Source: Tomocerus qinae (lineage: Eukaryota; Arthropoda; Collembola; Entomobryomorpha; Tomoceridae). Taken from it: a stretch of 64,000 bases of DNA. Shown here in pieces: positions 60,585 to 64,000 of the stretch. A model generated the notes under the pieces. The model was not told the origin of the DNA, ran no database searches, and saw nothing but the letters and a program-made list of their open reading frames with translations. Each line of letters opens with the position of its first letter. Within the stretch, counting starts at the first letter, position 1. The translations under genes were made by a program, and so were the position numbers. The DNA lies in contig CM034546.1 in the NCBI GenBank assembly GCA_020055645.1, positions 59,148,001 to 59,212,000 of the forward strand. The letters run 5' to 3'.

Positions 60585-61135
60585 CTTTGGTCGGTAAGCA
60601 GAGCCTAGCTGTATGTAGTCAGTAGTTCTCATCTGTGTATTCGGGATACGAGGTAGAAATATCTGTACCGTACACTGGATGCCATCTATTATTACTCATA
60701 TCTAATCTCATCAATGTTTTGTTGTATCTAAGTTTTATCATTGTAATATGCTACTTGTGTTTCTATGCACCAATAGAATGCAAGGTGTAGCCGTTAATAT
60801 GATTCTAAGCGTTACTTGTAATTTGTGCATGAATGTTCTTTGTCAAGTTAGTGCATTGCTGTTCCTGATTCTGTCCACTACTACAGTTTGTTGCTCCTCT
60901 ACATTCCTTTTTTTGGACAGCATAATTTTGGTCAACTTGACCTTCTAATTAATTGTGTGAGTGTGTCTTTAGTTAGAAATAAATAGTGTTTAGGAAAATA
61001 CCAGTTTTCCATTTATTTATTTCCTCACACCCACATTTCAGCAGTATTGCAGTTGAAAGATTTGTACTCAGTACACTACATGTCGTTCATCCTCTCATCC
61101 ATTGACTCACAATCAACTACCAGTGCACGAAACAT
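60585..61135 (+). mobile_element. Probable 5' LTR and leader of the BEL/Pao element (boundaries uncertain)
   Basis: The stretch before gag has no gene and a base composition unlike the AT-rich spacers to its left. TTTTGGTCCTTCAG at 61135 resembles the sequence I associate with the start of the internal region in BEL/Pao elements, so the LTR should end just before it. AATAAA at 60978 could be the LTR polyadenylation signal. The left end cannot be fixed because the 3' LTR lies outside the window. Confidence 0.4.
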
Positions 61136-61375
61136 TTTGGTCCTTCAGTTCACCGGATATTAGTGAACATTCACCTTCGTGGCAACATTGGATTTTTTAT
61201 GATCTTTGTCAAGTGTCATCGGTTCTGTCATCAGTAATTGGTGCCAGTCAACTTGTTCAAGATAGTGTCATCAGTCGTCTGCACTCCAGCTAGTGTCCTC
61301 AGTCGCCTGTCACTCACCTGTAAGTTAATTGGGTCACTCGTCTGTCAAATAGTCAGTGTCACCCCCCTGTTCAAC

Positions 61376-62143
61376 ATGAACTCATTAATAAGTAAGCGCG
61401 ATGCACTCATCGCTAAGATTGACACCCTCCAGCTCGTTGTCGACGCACATGCAACGACACCACTGGACCACCTAGATGTCCAACATCATCTGGAAAAGGT
61501 CAAAGCTCATTCCATGCGGAATGACGAACTTTTTGACGAAATAGTCGGAAAATCACCTGCAGATGTCGCAGTTCATCATGCAATTTATGATAATGAAGAC
61601 AAGAAGTTTGCAGCAATGAAAAAAAGTCTACTCATAATATTGGCTACCTTTACAACTCCTTCATCCTCGGCTGCAACAACAACAAGTACCTCAACTCACG
61701 GCGGAGCAGATGTCAAACTCCCGAAGATTGAGATACCTCCTTTCAAAGATGACACACAAGATTGGTTATCTTTCCAGGATTTGTTCACCTCGTCTATCCA
61801 TATCAACAACAAGTTGTCCGGATCGCAGAAACTACAGTACTTAAAGGGGCTACTCCAAGGGGAGCCAGCCTCTTTAATCAAAGATATTCAAGTAACAGAT
61901 GCATCCTATCGTCAAGCATGGGACATCCTAAAGTCCAGATATGAGGTCAAGAGGGACATCATTCGTTCGCATTTCGACCGCCTCTTATCTCAACAAAGTA
62001 TCCAGCAAGGAAACCCCGCATCACTTCGCAAGATTGGAGACTCTACAAATGAGTGTAATCGTGCCTTGGAAGTCCTCAAGTTAACCCCAGAGCAGAAGTG
62101 GGACTATTCTCATCCATGTCATGTCCAGGAAGTTGGACACTGA
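61376..62143 (+). pseudogene. BEL/Pao gag-like region, frameshifted at its end
   Basis: Open frame from ATG 61376 to a stop at 62143. An N-terminal helical, charged part is followed by a Ser/Thr-rich linker, then LPKIEIPPFKDDTQDWLSF, the start of the DUF1759 gag-like domain typical of BEL/Pao elements (residues about 120-230). Near 62106-62109 one extra base shifts the frame: the domain sequence continues in the next frame while this frame ends 12 codons later. BEL/Pao elements normally have one long gag-pol frame, so this is a disabled copy, a sequence error, or less likely programmed shifting. Upstream in-frame codons (from 61238) are leader. Confidence 0.85.
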
Positions 62144-64000
62144 ATCAAGAGTGGAGTGGGAAAAGAAGCTAACCGCCGACGAACTCCCGTCCATTGAAAA
62201 ATTCACCGACTTCGTCCTCGCCCAAGCAAGAGCCACAGCAGCCGGAGGAATTAAGCCGAAGCAACAAGTTCAAAAGTCATCTGGAAGTTCAGATAAGAAA
62301 TCAGTGCATGTTAGTAGCACTGAAAAGTCATGTAAGTCATGTCCTGTCGATTTGTGTGATGAAATTCATTTCTTGTATGTATGTGCCAAATTCCGTGAAT
62401 TTGGAATCGATGAACGTTGGAGCCTAGCCAGGAAGGCCCGTCTATGTTTTAATTGTCTGAAAAGCGATCACAGGACTCAGCATTGCCCATCCAAATCAAC
62501 ATGTAAAAGCTGTCATAAGAAGCATCATACTCTTCTTCATAATCCAGAATGGCAATCATCTTCGTCTAGTGCAGAACCAGTGAAGAAAATCGACCAGACT
62601 CCAAAACCGGGTGAGACTCTATCAAATATGTTCGCCATGAGTGGGTCTGCAGCCCAGGTGCTCTTATCCACTGCCCTCATCCGTGTCAAGGATTCGAAGA
62701 ACAATTTTCAGGTTTGTCGTGCTCTCCTCGACGACGGTTCTCAGGCTAGTTTCGTCACTTCCAAATGTGCGACGAGACTGGGACTCACCAAAACGAACAA
62801 AAATGTTCAGATTCGTGGTGTTGGAGGGATTGACGCTGGACGGACCACACAAGGTACTACGCTCCAGTTCACCTCTTGCTACAACCCCAATAAATTCTTT
62901 TCTGTGGATGCTTACCTTCAAGAAAAGCTCACTGGAAATTTACCGTCGTATCCGGTTCACCAACGAAATTGGCCTCACGTGGAACATCTGCAATTGGCTG
63001 ACCCCAAGTTCTACGAGCCTGGTAAGATAGATATTCTATTAGGCAGAGATATCTATGATGAACTCGTTCTAATGAAAAAGATGAAAGGAGCTCCAGGAAC
63101 TCCGACAGCAAGACACACTGTTCTTGGCTGGATCCTCGGCGGCCCCATCGGCCCCCCATCCCCTCAGTTAAGTAATCATCTTGTTACTCACCATGCAAGT
63201 TGTGATTTAGATGTAATGCTTCAGAAGTTTTGGGAATTGGAGGAAGTCCCCTCTACCCGCCTTCTGACATCCGAAGAAAAGGAATGTGAGGAACACTTTG
63301 CCTCCACTCACACTCGCGACTCCACTGGTCGTTTCGTTGTGCACCTTCCTTTCAAGAGAAATTCCAAGCTTCTAGGTGAAAGCAAAGGTCAAGCTATGCG
63401 ACGTCTCAAGTCAGGTGAACATTCTCGCAGTAGCCATCCACTAAAGCAAGAGGAGTACAATGCTGTACTAGAAGAGTATCTTGTCCTCAACCATATGGAG
63501 AAGGTCCCATCTATGGAAATTGGAAAAACCACCCAGGCATATTTCATTCCTCATCATGCAGTCTACAAACCAAGTAGTACTACGACGAAGGTTCGAGTTG
63601 TTTTCGACGCCTCCGCCAAATCAAGCACTGGAGTTTCACTCAATGACAACTTACTCATAGGGCCGAAACTCCAAGAAGACCTTTTTTCCATTCTCATCCG
63701 TTTTCGTACACATCAAGTTGCTTTCACCGCCGACGTTGCCAAAATGTATAGGCAAGTTCAACTTCATCCAGAAGATCGTGATTTTCAGAGGATTCTTTGG
63801 AGAAAGTCCCCCGAAGAGCCCATCTCTGATTATCGGCTGACCACTGCTACGTTTGGTACAGCAGCCGCACCCTATCTGGCCATCAAGTGTCTTCAGCAAC
63901 TGGCGCTGGACGAAATGGCTACTAATCAAGAAAATCATCATTCCGCAGCTGACATAATCCTCAAGGATTTTTATGTCGATGATTTGATGTCTGGATCATC
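62109..64000 (+). pseudogene. BEL/Pao pol region (zinc knuckle, protease, reverse transcriptase), cut by window end
   Basis: Continuation of the gag frame after the shift, with no stop seen to the window edge. In order: end of the DUF1759 region; two zinc-knuckle motifs (CFNCLKSDHRTQHC near 62449-62490 and a CX2C-HH cluster near 62503-62530); an aspartic protease with the LLDDGS active site (about 62728) and an ILLGRD block (about 63034); then the reverse transcriptase with VVFDAS (about 63600), a TADVAKMYRQV block (about 63728) and the catalytic YVDD box at 63972-63983. RNase H, integrase and 3' LTR lie beyond the window. It copies the element's RNA into DNA for reinsertion. Confidence 0.88.

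Noticed and set aside
62641-63159. Additional frames on both strands inside the retrotransposon
   Set aside because: Shadows of the pol frame, which carries the zinc-knuckle, protease and reverse transcriptase motifs.

Overview
The window looks like AT-rich arthropod genomic DNA. Genes are multi-exon with short GT-AG introns, many non-autonomous transposons are present, and a BEL/Pao retrotransposon runs off the right edge. The C-terminal pattern of the repeated gene family (a conserved KSCWPTK-like stretch, then a short final membrane helix) resembles divergent gustatory-receptor-like proteins I associate with springtails (Collembola). The species assignment is only a guess.

Bases 190-43797 hold a head-to-tail array of twelve paralogous genes, all on the + strand. 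Each has three coding exons with the same splice phases (intron 1 phase 1, intron 2 phase 2). Exon 2 is 325 nt and exon 3 is 493 nt in every copy, apart from the explained lesions. The proteins are about 401-409 aa with about seven hydrophobic segments and end in a TFKLLMTLQ-like tail, the size and layout of an insect-type 7TM chemoreceptor (Gr-like). Three subfamilies lie in order: copies 1-3, 4-6 and 7-12. Nine copies are intact. Three are broken: copy 6 (1-nt deletion near the 3' end), copy 8 (603-bp MITE in exon 2 plus a stop codon) and copy 12 (8-nt deletion in exon 2). Two types of conserved promoter block precede the genes. Copies 8 and 9 with their downstream spacers form a recent 3.76-kb tandem duplication whose transposon insertions can be placed in order.

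Bases 43.8-51 kb hold transposon debris and two small genes for secreted products, both assembled from spliced exons. One is a 90-aa Ser/Asp/Tyr-rich secreted protein (46274-47063). The other is a 65-aa six-cysteine peptide (49460-49771) with beta-defensin-like spacing and a 700-bp hAT-type insertion in its 3' UTR.

Bases 51171-53347 (- strand) encode a complete seven-exon, 382-aa 1-acyl-sn-glycerol-3-phosphate acyltransferase of the AGPAT3/4 type. A spliced 46-codon upstream reading frame (55093 to 53356) may end only 8 nt before its start codon.

From about 55.1 to 60.5 kb I see no convincing gene, only repeats: a hairpin element, a 34-bp tandem repeat and a MITE fragment. The right end (about 61.1-64 kb) is a BEL/Pao LTR retrotransposon with one frameshift in its gag-like region.
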